A DNA stretch of 64,000 bases. Source: an uncultured Eubacterium sp. (GTDB taxonomy: Bacteria; Bacillota; Clostridia; Lachnospirales; Lachnospiraceae). How positions within the stretch are numbered: position 1 is the first letter of the stretch; each line of letters opens with the position of its first letter. The DNA is taken from positions 186,001 to 250,000 of the forward strand of contig CAJTRZ010000002.1 of the NCBI GenBank assembly GCA_910578975.1, read 5' to 3'. The translations under genes and the position numbers were made by a program. Shown piece by piece: positions 16,156 through 24,268 of the stretch. The notes beneath the pieces were generated by a model that was given only the letters and a program-made list of their open reading frames with translations, was not told the DNA's origin and made no database searches.

Positions 16156-18075
16156 TTATTCATTATTTCCTGTCTGAAGTTTATAGTAAGTTCCTTTTTC
16201 TTCCATCAACTGGTCATGATTTCCTCTTTCAATAATTCTTCCCTGTTCCAATACCATGATACAATCACTATTTTTAATTGTAGAAAGTCTATGAGCAATA
16301 ACAAAGGTTGTTCTTCCTTTCATCAGGGCATCCATACCTTCCTGAACAATACGTTCTGTTCTGGTATCAATACTTGAAGTAGCTTCATCTAGTATTAACG
16401 CTGGTGGATTGGCAACCGCAGCTCTGGCAATGGCAAGCAACTGTCTCTGTCCCTGTGATAAGTTTCCACCATCCCCTGTAAGCATTGTATGGTATCCATC
16501 CGGAAGTCTTCTGATAAAACTGTCAGCATTGGCAAGTTTTGCAGCTGCAATTATCTCCTCATCTGTGGCCTCCAGATTGCCATAGCGTATATTATCCATA
16601 ACTGTTCCTGTAAACAAATGAGTATCCTGTAGAACAATGCCAAGAGAGCGTCTTAAATCTGCTTTCTTTATTTTATTGATGTTGATTCCATCATATCTGA
16701 TTTTTCCATCCTGAATATCGTAAAATCTGTTAATCAGATTTGTAATCGTTGTTTTACCTGCTCCGGTAGAGCCGACAAACGCCAGCTTTTGTCCCGGATC
16801 AGCATATAATTTCACATCATGTAGAACGATTTTTTCATCGGTATATCCAAAGTTAACACCATCGAAAACAATTTCACCTTTCATCTCGGTATAAGTCGTT
16901 GTATCACTGTCCTTATGATAATGTTTCCATGCCCACATGCCGGTACGCTCTTTACACTCTATAATCTGACCATCTTCCATTTTACAGCGGACTAAAGTAA
17001 CATATCCCTCATCAACTTCCGGTTTTTCAGCTAACAGTTTAAAGATTCTGTCTGCACCGGCTAATGCCATGACAATACTGTTCATCTGCATCGTTACCTG
17101 GTTGATTGGCTGGGCAAACTGTTTATTATATGTCAGAAAACTCACTAATGCACCAGGTGTCAGTCCAAAACCTAAAAAGCCGTTAATTGCAATGACTGCA
17201 CCGAAACATGCACAAAGAACATAACTCAAATTACCAAGCTGTGCATTGCATGGACCCATAACATTGGCAAACTTGTTGGCATTATTTGCTGATTCAAATA
17301 ATTTATTATTAATTTCATCAAACTCATTGATTGCCTGATTCTCATGGCAGAATACTTTAACTACTTTCTGCCCCTCCATCATCTCTTCAATATACCCATT
17401 CACTTTACCGATATCCTGCTGTTGCGCTAAAAAGTATTTTCCGGATAAAGTAGTCAACTGCTTAGACACTAGCATCATAACAACAATCATTACAATCGTT
17501 AATATTGTAAGAGGAGCACTCAGGCTTACCATTGCAACCAGAACACTAACCACAGTAATAACACTGTTAATTATTTGCGGCAGTGCCTGACTTACCATCT
17601 GACGCAAAGTATCAATGTCATTCGTATACATAGACATAATATCACCGTGAGATGTTCTGTCAAAATATTTTATCGGCAGAGACTGCATATGATTGAACAT
17701 TTCTACTCTTAAGTCACGCAATACTCCCTGTGTAACAAATACCATAATTTCTGCCTGAGCAAAAGTACACACAATACCGATTCCATAAAATACAGCAACT
17801 CTACCCATAGCACCTAGTAACGGTGAAAAATCATTACTTCCGAATTTTATCATTGGCATAATATACTCATCAATCAAAGATTTCATAAACCATGTTCCCT
17901 GAACATTGGCAAAAACACTTGCTACAATACAAATTAAAACAATAATTAAATGTGGCAGATAGCGTCTGCTCATAAATTTCAATATTTGTCCTATAATCTT
18001 AAATGGATGTTCTATTTTTTGTGCTGGTCCCATATTTCTACGTCCAGGACCTTTTACAACTTTGGGCTGTGCCAT
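16156..18075 (-). CDS. ABC exporter half-transporter with canonical ATPase site residues
   Basis: A 639-residue protein with six membrane helices in residues ~25-320 and a C-terminal ATPase domain. The ATPase has Walker A GSTGAGKTT, signature LSQGQ, Walker B ALILDEATSS with the catalytic glutamate, and the H-loop VIAHR. A ~45-residue insert between membrane and ATPase domains (KERTGMWAWKHYHKD) is seen in many Firmicutes relatives. Its ATG overlaps the stop of the partner half-transporter by one base. It likely pumps hydrophobic compounds or drugs as a heterodimer (YheH/YheI-like); the substrate is unknown. Confidence 0.9.
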   Translation of the reverse strand: MAQPKVVKGPGRRNMGPAQKIEHPFKIIGQILKFMSRRYLPHLIIVLICIVASVFANVQGTWFMKSLIDEYIMPMIKFGSNDFSPLLGAMGRVAVFYGIGIVCTFAQAEIMVFVTQGVLRDLRVEMFNHMQSLPIKYFDRTSHGDIMSMYTNDIDTLRQMVSQALPQIINSVITVVSVLVAMVSLSAPLTILTIVMIVVMMLVSKQLTTLSGKYFLAQQQDIGKVNGYIEEMMEGQKVVKVFCHENQAINEFDEINNKLFESANNANKFANVMGPCNAQLGNLSYVLCACFGAVIAINGFLGFGLTPGALVSFLTYNKQFAQPINQVTMQMNSIVMALAGADRIFKLLAEKPEVDEGYVTLVRCKMEDGQIIECKERTGMWAWKHYHKDSDTTTYTEMKGEIVFDGVNFGYTDEKIVLHDVKLYADPGQKLAFVGSTGAGKTTITNLINRFYDIQDGKIRYDGININKIKKADLRRSLGIVLQDTHLFTGTVMDNIRYGNLEATDEEIIAAAKLANADSFIRRLPDGYHTMLTGDGGNLSQGQRQLLAIARAAVANPPALILDEATSSIDTRTERIVQEGMDALMKGRTTFVIAHRLSTIKNSDCIMVLEQGRIIERGNHDQLMEEKGTYYKLQTGNNE

Positions 18076-19874
18076 TATGCCTCACCTCCATTCTTATCAA
18101 AATCAGCATTATCATTCGTCTGCTGCAAATATACCTCTCTGTATATTTCATTATTTTCTTTCAAATATTCATGTGTACCAACTTCATCAATCTTACCATC
18201 GTCCATTACGATAATTCTGTCTGCATCCTGCACAGATGAGATACGCTGAGCAATAATAATCTTTGTTGTTTCCGGTATTTCCTCCCGGAATGCCTTTCGG
18301 ATTTTTGCATCTGTCACTGTATCCACCGCACTGGTAGAATCATCTAAAATCAAAACTTTTGGCTTCTTTAACAAAGCTCTTGCTATACATAATCTCTGTC
18401 TCTGTCCACCAGATACATTGGCACCTCCCTGCTCAATATATGTATCATATTTATCCGGCATTTTTTCAATAAATTCATCAGCACATGCAAGTTTACATGC
18501 TCTGATACATTCCTCTTCTGTTGCATCCTGATCTCCCCAGCGTAGATTTTCTAAAATAGTACCTGAAAACAGAACGTTTTTCTGTAAAACAACACTGACT
18601 TCCTGCCTAATCGTTTCTAAATCATACGTTCTGACGTCTTTTCCGCCAATGCTGACATAACTCTCGATTGATTCTTCACCCTCGACTGCTTTTGGCTCTT
18701 CAATATCATATAAACGGCTGATAAGATTTACAAAACTGGATTTAGCACTTCCGGTTCCACCAATAATACCAATTGTTTCACCAGAGTTGATTTTTATATT
18801 AATATTTTCAAGAATCGGCTTTTCACTTGTTTTGTTATATCTGAAATTTACATTTTTAAACTCAATACTTCCATCTGGAACATCAAAATCCGGATTTTCA
18901 GGATTCGTTATATCTGCTTTCTCATTTAATACCTCTGCGATACGTCTCGCACTTGCCATAGACATCGTTATCATAACAAATACCATAGACAACATCATCA
19001 GACTCATCAGAATATTCATGCAGTATGCAAGAAGTGAGGTAAGATTTCCTGTAGTCAAGCCAACTGCCGGATTATTTCCACTAGCAACAATCATATGTGC
19101 TCCAAGCCAGCTGATTAATAAAATACAACTATAAACTGTGGTCATCATTACTGGTGCATTTAAAGAAACAATACCTTCTGCTTTAATAAACATTTTGTAA
19201 ATATTGTAACTTGCTTTTCCAAACTTACCTTTCTCATAATCTTCTCTCACATACGCTTTTACGACACGCATAGCAGTAACGTTTTCCTGTACACTTTCAT
19301 TCAATGCATCATATCGCTTAAATACCTGATTAAAATATTTGAATGCATTCGTTACAATAAGTGCACAAATAGCACCAAGAATTACTACCGCAATTAAATA
19401 AATACTCGCCAGTCTTGGAGAAACCGAAAACGCCATAACCATTGCCACAATCAAACTGAAAGGGGCTCTGACTGCCATTCGGAGAATCATCTGATATGCG
19501 TTCTGCATATTAGTTACATCTGTTGTAAGTCTTGTAACAAGACCAGCAGTACTAAACTTATCAATATTTGAAAAACTAAACGTCTGAATATTATCAAACA
19601 TTGCTTTTCTAAGATTTCTGGCAAATCCGGCAGAAGCCTTAGCTCCAAATACGCCTCCAAGCCAGCCGGCTATTAATCCTGCCACCGCAAGTAACAGCAT
19701 AATGCCCGCTGTTAAATATACTTTTCCCAAATCTTTTGTATAAATAGAATCAATAATTGTCGCCATTAGTAACGGAATAAAATTCTCTACCACTACTTCG
19801 GCAAGCATACTAATCGGTGTCAGTATAGATACTAACTTAAATTCTTTAATCTGTTTTCCTAACGTTTTAATCAT
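18075..19874 (-). CDS. ABC exporter half-transporter with degenerate catalytic residues
   Basis: A 599-residue ABC half-transporter with six N-terminal membrane helices and a C-terminal ATPase domain: Walker A GGTGSAKSS, signature VSGGQRQR and Walker B KVLILDDSTSAVD. The catalytic glutamate after Walker B is Asp and the H-loop histidine is Gln (IIIAQRISS). It therefore contributes the non-catalytic half of one composite site, while its canonical SGGQ signature completes the active site of the partner. This pattern matches heterodimeric exporters such as TM287/288. The MarR gene ends 15 bases upstream. Confidence 0.9.
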   Translation of the reverse strand: MIKTLGKQIKEFKLVSILTPISMLAEVVVENFIPLLMATIIDSIYTKDLGKVYLTAGIMLLLAVAGLIAGWLGGVFGAKASAGFARNLRKAMFDNIQTFSFSNIDKFSTAGLVTRLTTDVTNMQNAYQMILRMAVRAPFSLIVAMVMAFSVSPRLASIYLIAVVILGAICALIVTNAFKYFNQVFKRYDALNESVQENVTAMRVVKAYVREDYEKGKFGKASYNIYKMFIKAEGIVSLNAPVMMTTVYSCILLISWLGAHMIVASGNNPAVGLTTGNLTSLLAYCMNILMSLMMLSMVFVMITMSMASARRIAEVLNEKADITNPENPDFDVPDGSIEFKNVNFRYNKTSEKPILENINIKINSGETIGIIGGTGSAKSSFVNLISRLYDIEEPKAVEGEESIESYVSIGGKDVRTYDLETIRQEVSVVLQKNVLFSGTILENLRWGDQDATEEECIRACKLACADEFIEKMPDKYDTYIEQGGANVSGGQRQRLCIARALLKKPKVLILDDSTSAVDTVTDAKIRKAFREEIPETTKIIIAQRISSVQDADRIIVMDDGKIDEVGTHEYLKENNEIYREVYLQQTNDNADFDKNGGEA

Positions 19875-19889
19875 TTTTCTGTCTCCTTT

Positions 19890-20363
19890 CTATTGTTTCA
19901 TTTCTTTATTAAAACATTTTATTTCTTTATCTGATAGCGCACTATTTAATAGCAAATTGTTATATAGTCTATCTAAATAGCACACCAGTTGTTTCAATTC
20001 TATATCAGAAAATCCCTGAATAAACAGTGCTTCTGTTTCATCCCTGTGTGCTCTCATCTGTTCATTTAACTGTGCTGCTTTTTTTGTTGTATTAATATTT
20101 CTGTACTTTTTATTTTCTTCATCAACCTTAATTTCAATTAATTCTTTTTCCTGCAGTCTTTTCAATATCCCGGACATAGTAGAATGTTTTACACAAAGAT
20201 GTTCTGCCAGTTGTTTCTGGGTAATTTTTACACCACTGTTTCGAAACAAATATATTAAAACATGCATTTGTGCAAAAGTCACGTCCAGTTGTTCTAAATT
20301 TTTATCCATTCTCAATTTAAATAAATGATCAATCATTTTTATTTTATGTCCTAAATGTTCCAT
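19890..20363 (-). CDS. MarR-family transcriptional regulator
   Basis: About 157 residues from ATG 20363, where GGAG lies six bases upstream; an in-frame ATG at 20375 is less well served. The winged helix is visible in FAQMHVLIYLFRNSGVKITQKQLAEHLCV (split) and HSTMSGILKRLQEKELI, with the wing VDEENKKYRNIN, flanked by dimerisation helices. It is the first gene of an operon with the two ABC half-transporters and most likely represses them until a ligand binds. The ligand is unknown; a near-perfect palindrome at 20423-20460 is a candidate binding site or terminator. Confidence 0.88.
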   Translation of the reverse strand: MEHLGHKIKMIDHLFKLRMDKNLEQLDVTFAQMHVLIYLFRNSGVKITQKQLAEHLCVKHSTMSGILKRLQEKELIEIKVDEENKKYRNINTTKKAAQLNEQMRAHRDETEALFIQGFSDIELKQLVCYLDRLYNNLLLNSALSDKEIKCFNKEMKQ

Positions 20364-20422
20364 ATGAAACTCCATTTTCTTATAATATTTTTTCTTTTAT
20401 GGTTTCCTCTTTTCCATACAAA

Positions 20423-20460
20423 AGAGTTATGATATGTAGCACGCTACACATCATAACTCT
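20423..20460. repeat. Near-perfect 38-bp palindrome between coaE and marR
   Basis: Two 18-base arms match at 17 positions around a 2-base centre (AGAGTTATGAT ... ATCATAACTCT). On the minus strand it is followed by CTCTTTTG, so it may terminate polA-coaE transcription; it also lies upstream of marR and could be an operator. Confidence 0.7.
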
Positions 20461-20511
20461 AATAAAATTTATAGTCAATAGATATTATTTAATTCACAAA
20501 CTTTTAACAAT

Positions 20512-21090
20512 TCAGCAATCATTTTTCCTTAAAATCATATCAATCTGCTCCAACGTTTTCTCTTGTGAACTGCTATTATCTATATACTCATCTGCGTAAG
20601 AATTATACTCTTCATCTGCCGGCTGGTTATTCATAATACTGATACACTTCTCTCTGGAATATCCCCGGCTGTTCATCAATCTTTCCATCCTGCTTTCTAT
20701 ATCGCAATAAACAAACCATAATTCATCACAATATTCCTCTAATCCGGAATTAATTAGAAGAGCTGACTCCAAAACAATCAAATCATTCCCTGCCTCTGCT
20801 ATCATATTACTTATTTTCTTAATCGTCCCCGGATGAGTAATTGTATTTAATCTTGTCAGTTTTTCTTCATCTTTAAAAACAATATCTGCTAAAATATTTC
20901 TGTCAATGTATCCATTTTTAATTATTTCCGGAAAAGCCTTTGCAACTTCATCATACACTTCATTTCCTGGAAGCATGATCTCTTTTGCAACTTTATCCGC
21001 TTCAATAATATATGCATCATAATTTTTTTCTAAATAACCAAGGACAGTTGACTTTCCGCAGCCAACACCTCCCATAAGACCAATAACCAT
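20512..21090 (-). CDS. coaE: Dephospho-CoA kinase
   Basis: A 192-residue P-loop kinase that carries out the last step of coenzyme A synthesis. The P-loop GGVGCGKST is at residues ~7-15; DKVAKEIMLPG, THPGTIKKI and the LINSGLEEYCDELWFVYCD region follow the family, with lid residues MNSRGYSREK. It lies 58 bp after polA, an arrangement common in Firmicutes, and is the last gene of that operon before the palindrome at 20423. Confidence 0.95.
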   Translation of the reverse strand: MVIGLMGGVGCGKSTVLGYLEKNYDAYIIEADKVAKEIMLPGNEVYDEVAKAFPEIIKNGYIDRNILADIVFKDEEKLTRLNTITHPGTIKKISNMIAEAGNDLIVLESALLINSGLEEYCDELWFVYCDIESRMERLMNSRGYSREKCISIMNNQPADEEYNSYADEYIDNSSSQEKTLEQIDMILRKNDC

Positions 21091-21148
21091 ACTTTATCAC
21101 CTAACCATTATTAACTGCCTCTTCTAAAAAATATATTATTATATTTCT

Positions 21149-23794
21149 TTAATGTGCCTCATCCCAGTTATTTCCTACCTCTACTTCCACCTCAAGCGGA
21201 ACGTGGAGTTTGGCAGCAGAAGCCATTTCTGTTTTTAAGATTTCAGTGACAGTCTCAACTTCTTCTTCCTTTGCTTCAATCAGAAGTTCATCATGAATCT
21301 GCAGAACAATACGGGATTCCAGTTTCTTTTCCTTTAAGGCTCTTGCAACACCAATCATGGCAATCTTTATAATATCAGCAGCAGTTCCCTGAATCGGTGC
21401 ATTCATCGCAACACGTTCGCCAAACTGTCTCTGCATAAAATTAGATACATTGATTTCCGGAATCGGACGTCTTCTTCCAAATAATGTCACCGAATATCCT
21501 TTCTCCTTGGCACTTTTCACTGAATTATCCAAATATTCCTTAATTCCCGGATAACTTTCAAAATAATTATTAATATATTTTTCAGCTTCCTTTTTACTGA
21601 TAGATAAATCCTGACTCAGACCAAAAGAACTAATACCATAAACGATACCAAAGTTTACAGCTTTTGCATTACTTCTCTGTATTTTTGTTACCTCGTCAAT
21701 TGGTACACCGAAAACCAGAGATGCTGTCGCTGTATGAATATCCTTAGAATCTTTATAAGCTTCAATTAAATTTTTATCATCTGACATGTGTGCCAGTATC
21801 CGCAATTCAATCTGTGAATAATCAGCATCCACAAAAACACAGCCTTCTTTTGGAATAAATACTTTTCTGAGCTGTCTGCCTATCTCTGTACGGATAGGTA
21901 TATTCTGCAGGTTTGGTTCTGTACTGCTGATTCGCCCGGTAGCAGTAATTGTCTGGTTGAATTTTCCATATATTCTGCTGTCCTCTTTAATATATGCAGC
22001 AAGGCCTTCCGCATATGTGGATTTTAATTTCGTCAACTGTCTATATTCTAAAACATCTCTTACAAATGGATAATCCGGCTCTAACTTTTCTAAGACAGAG
22101 GCTGAAGTAGAATATCCTGTTTTCGTTTTCTTACCTCCGGGCAGTCCCATCTCACCAAACAGAATTTCTCCTAACTGTTTTGGCGAATTAATATTAAATT
22201 CATGTCCTGCGCTTTTATATATGCTCTTTTCTAATTCCTGAATTTTAACAGATAAACTTTCTCCATATTCCTTTAATGCTTCGCCATCTACACGAACACC
22301 ACATTGTTCCATTTCATACAAAGCATACATTAACGGTTTTTCAATCTTGTAATAAACATCTGTCATTTCCATTTCTTCTAATTTTTTATAAATCTCATTT
22401 TGCGTTTTATAAAAAATATATGCATTGTAACAGGCATATTTCATTGCATTTTCCAAAATATCGATGGATGGTGTTTCCCCCTTTTTTGTTTTCGGAAATA
22501 TTTCTTCATAAGTTGGAATATTTTCACCTAAATAATCTCTGGCAAGGTCATCATAACCATATGAATGACCTGTAGGGTTAATTAAATACGCCATCAGACC
22601 CAAGTCTTCTAACTTAGCATATTCTGTTTCTGAATCAACTGCCTGAAAGAAATCATTATTATCTTTTACATTTACAGTATAAACACTGGCATCCTTTGCT
22701 AAAGCACTTATTTTGTTTTTCAAATAACTCTCTGTGACAAAACCTTCTATCGGAATATATTTAATTTCTTTCTCACCATAACATATTCCAATCCCTCGAA
22801 CTTCTTTGTCCCTAAAAATAAATAGTCCTATAAAATAATCATTGTCTGCTACTGTCTCAAAGAGTTCTTCTACCTCGGTAAAATCAGAAACCACCTTAAA
22901 ATTATCCTCAATATCATTCGATGCTGAAACATTAGAAAAACGGGAAATCATGCTTTTTAATTCTAGTTTTTTTACCATATCCAGCGCTGTTTCTGTGTAA
23001 ATATCCCCTAGAACACACTCTTTCGGCTGTACTTCTACTGGTGAATCAATATTGATTGTGGCAAGTGTTTTGCTCATTTGTGCCATATCATAATGTTCTA
23101 AAAAAGCATTTCTATTTCGCGCATTTGTTATCTCTTCTGCATGTTCATAAGCATTTTCAATGGAGCCAAACTCAGAGATAATGGCAGTTGCCCCTTTCTC
23201 TCCAATTCCTGGAACTCCCGGAATGTTATCTGAAGAATCTCCCATTAAAGCCTTTACATCAATAAATTCAGTTGGTGTTACTTTATATAACTCTTTTACT
23301 TGTTCTGTATTATATCTTTCAACTGTTGTCTGTCCCTTTTTTGTCTTTGGAATACAAATCGTAATGTTCTCAGAGGCAAGCTGTAATAAATCTCTGTCTC
23401 CGGAATATACACATACAGAAAACCCTTCTTTCTCTCCACGCTTTGACATGGTTCCTATAATATCGTCTGCCTCAAATCCGGGAAGTTCCATGATAGTAAT
23501 ATTCATCTTATTAAGGAGTTCTTTAATTAACGGAACCTGCTCTCTTAATTCCGGCTGCATAGGTTTTCTGGTGCCTTTATACGCTTCAAACATCTCATGT
23601 CTGAATGTAGGATGATGAACATCAAAAGCAACAGCTAAATGTGTCGGCTGCTCATCATCTATAAATTTAAACATCATATTTAAGAAACCAAACACAGCAT
23701 TCGTATGGATTCCTTCTGCATTTGCAAACAAAGGCACTCCATAATAAGCTCTATTCAATATACTATGACCATCTATTAATAATAATTTTTCCAT
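21149..23794 (-). CDS. polA: DNA polymerase I, lacking proofreading residues
   Basis: An 881-residue polymerase for Okazaki-fragment processing and repair. The N-terminal ~290 residues form the 5' nuclease (GHSILNRAYYG, PGFEADDIIG, GDRDLLQL, GDSSDNIPGVPGIGEKGA). The polymerase domain has motif A DADYSQIELR, motif B RSNAKAVNFGIVYGIS and motif C QIHDELLIE. The region between, where Klenow has its 3'-5' exonuclease with DxE and later aspartates, reads FIGLFIFRDKEVRGIGI, so the metal ligands are gone and proofreading is predicted to be inactive, as in B. subtilis and Taq PolI. It starts 15 bases after the zf-HC2 gene. Confidence 0.97.
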   Translation of the reverse strand: MEKLLLIDGHSILNRAYYGVPLFANAEGIHTNAVFGFLNMMFKFIDDEQPTHLAVAFDVHHPTFRHEMFEAYKGTRKPMQPELREQVPLIKELLNKMNITIMELPGFEADDIIGTMSKRGEKEGFSVCVYSGDRDLLQLASENITICIPKTKKGQTTVERYNTEQVKELYKVTPTEFIDVKALMGDSSDNIPGVPGIGEKGATAIISEFGSIENAYEHAEEITNARNRNAFLEHYDMAQMSKTLATINIDSPVEVQPKECVLGDIYTETALDMVKKLELKSMISRFSNVSASNDIEDNFKVVSDFTEVEELFETVADNDYFIGLFIFRDKEVRGIGICYGEKEIKYIPIEGFVTESYLKNKISALAKDASVYTVNVKDNNDFFQAVDSETEYAKLEDLGLMAYLINPTGHSYGYDDLARDYLGENIPTYEEIFPKTKKGETPSIDILENAMKYACYNAYIFYKTQNEIYKKLEEMEMTDVYYKIEKPLMYALYEMEQCGVRVDGEALKEYGESLSVKIQELEKSIYKSAGHEFNINSPKQLGEILFGEMGLPGGKKTKTGYSTSASVLEKLEPDYPFVRDVLEYRQLTKLKSTYAEGLAAYIKEDSRIYGKFNQTITATGRISSTEPNLQNIPIRTEIGRQLRKVFIPKEGCVFVDADYSQIELRILAHMSDDKNLIEAYKDSKDIHTATASLVFGVPIDEVTKIQRSNAKAVNFGIVYGISSFGLSQDLSISKKEAEKYINNYFESYPGIKEYLDNSVKSAKEKGYSVTLFGRRRPIPEINVSNFMQRQFGERVAMNAPIQGTAADIIKIAMIGVARALKEKKLESRIVLQIHDELLIEAKEEEVETVTEILKTEMASAAKLHVPLEVEVEVGNNWDEAH

Positions 23795-23809
23795 GATACT
23801 TCCTCTTAT

Positions 23810-24154
23810 TTATATATTTATTGCACCAACATAAACAGCAAGACCTATTAAAACTAGTCCGAGACCTGCTACAGCAAATCTTCCAATCCTGCCAAGACGC
23901 TTTTCTTTTTTAAAATACTCATTGTAATATTCAATAATATACTTTAGTTCTTCCTCTGCAGACATTGGCTCATCACTTTCTACCGGTGGTTCAATATCTC
24001 CTAATCCCCGATGAATCTTATAATATAATTCCAGCTCTTCCCTGCACTCATCACACTCTTTAGCGTGAGACAGAAATTCTTCTAAATCCTCTGAATATTC
24101 TATTTTATCAAAAATAAAATCCCTGATATTCTTTTGAAACACTTCACACTTCAT
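23810..24154 (-). CDS. Small zf-HC2 membrane protein (anti-sigma-factor-like)
   Basis: 114 residues from ATG 24154, which has GAGGAG six bases upstream; longer starts would lie at or before the predicted transcription start. The domain from about residue 10 to 50 carries HAKECDECREEL (H-x3-C-x2-C), the zinc-binding signature of ZAS-type anti-sigma factors, and the protein ends with one membrane helix (VAGLGLVLIGLAVYVG). No sigma factor gene is adjacent; it leads the polA-coaE operon instead. It may be a stand-alone membrane zinc protein rather than a true anti-sigma factor. Confidence 0.7.
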   Translation of the reverse strand: MKCEVFQKNIRDFIFDKIEYSEDLEEFLSHAKECDECREELELYYKIHRGLGDIEPPVESDEPMSAEEELKYIIEYYNEYFKKEKRLGRIGRFAVAGLGLVLIGLAVYVGAINI

Positions 24155-24239
24155 AATCTGTCTCCTCAAATAAAGGTCAAAATATTTTCGCGTCATACAT
24201 AATTCAATGTAATTTCTGGCATCTTTATCCAACTACCTT

Positions 24240-24268
24240 ATTATACATTTTATCAGAAACAGTTACAA
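24240..24268 (-). promoter_or_regulatory. Promoter of the zf-HC2-polA-coaE operon
   Basis: -35 TTGTAA (complement of 24263-24268) and -10 TATAAT (complement of 24240-24245), 17 bases apart, immediately after the copA stop codon. Leader length is about 80 nt. Confidence 0.6.
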
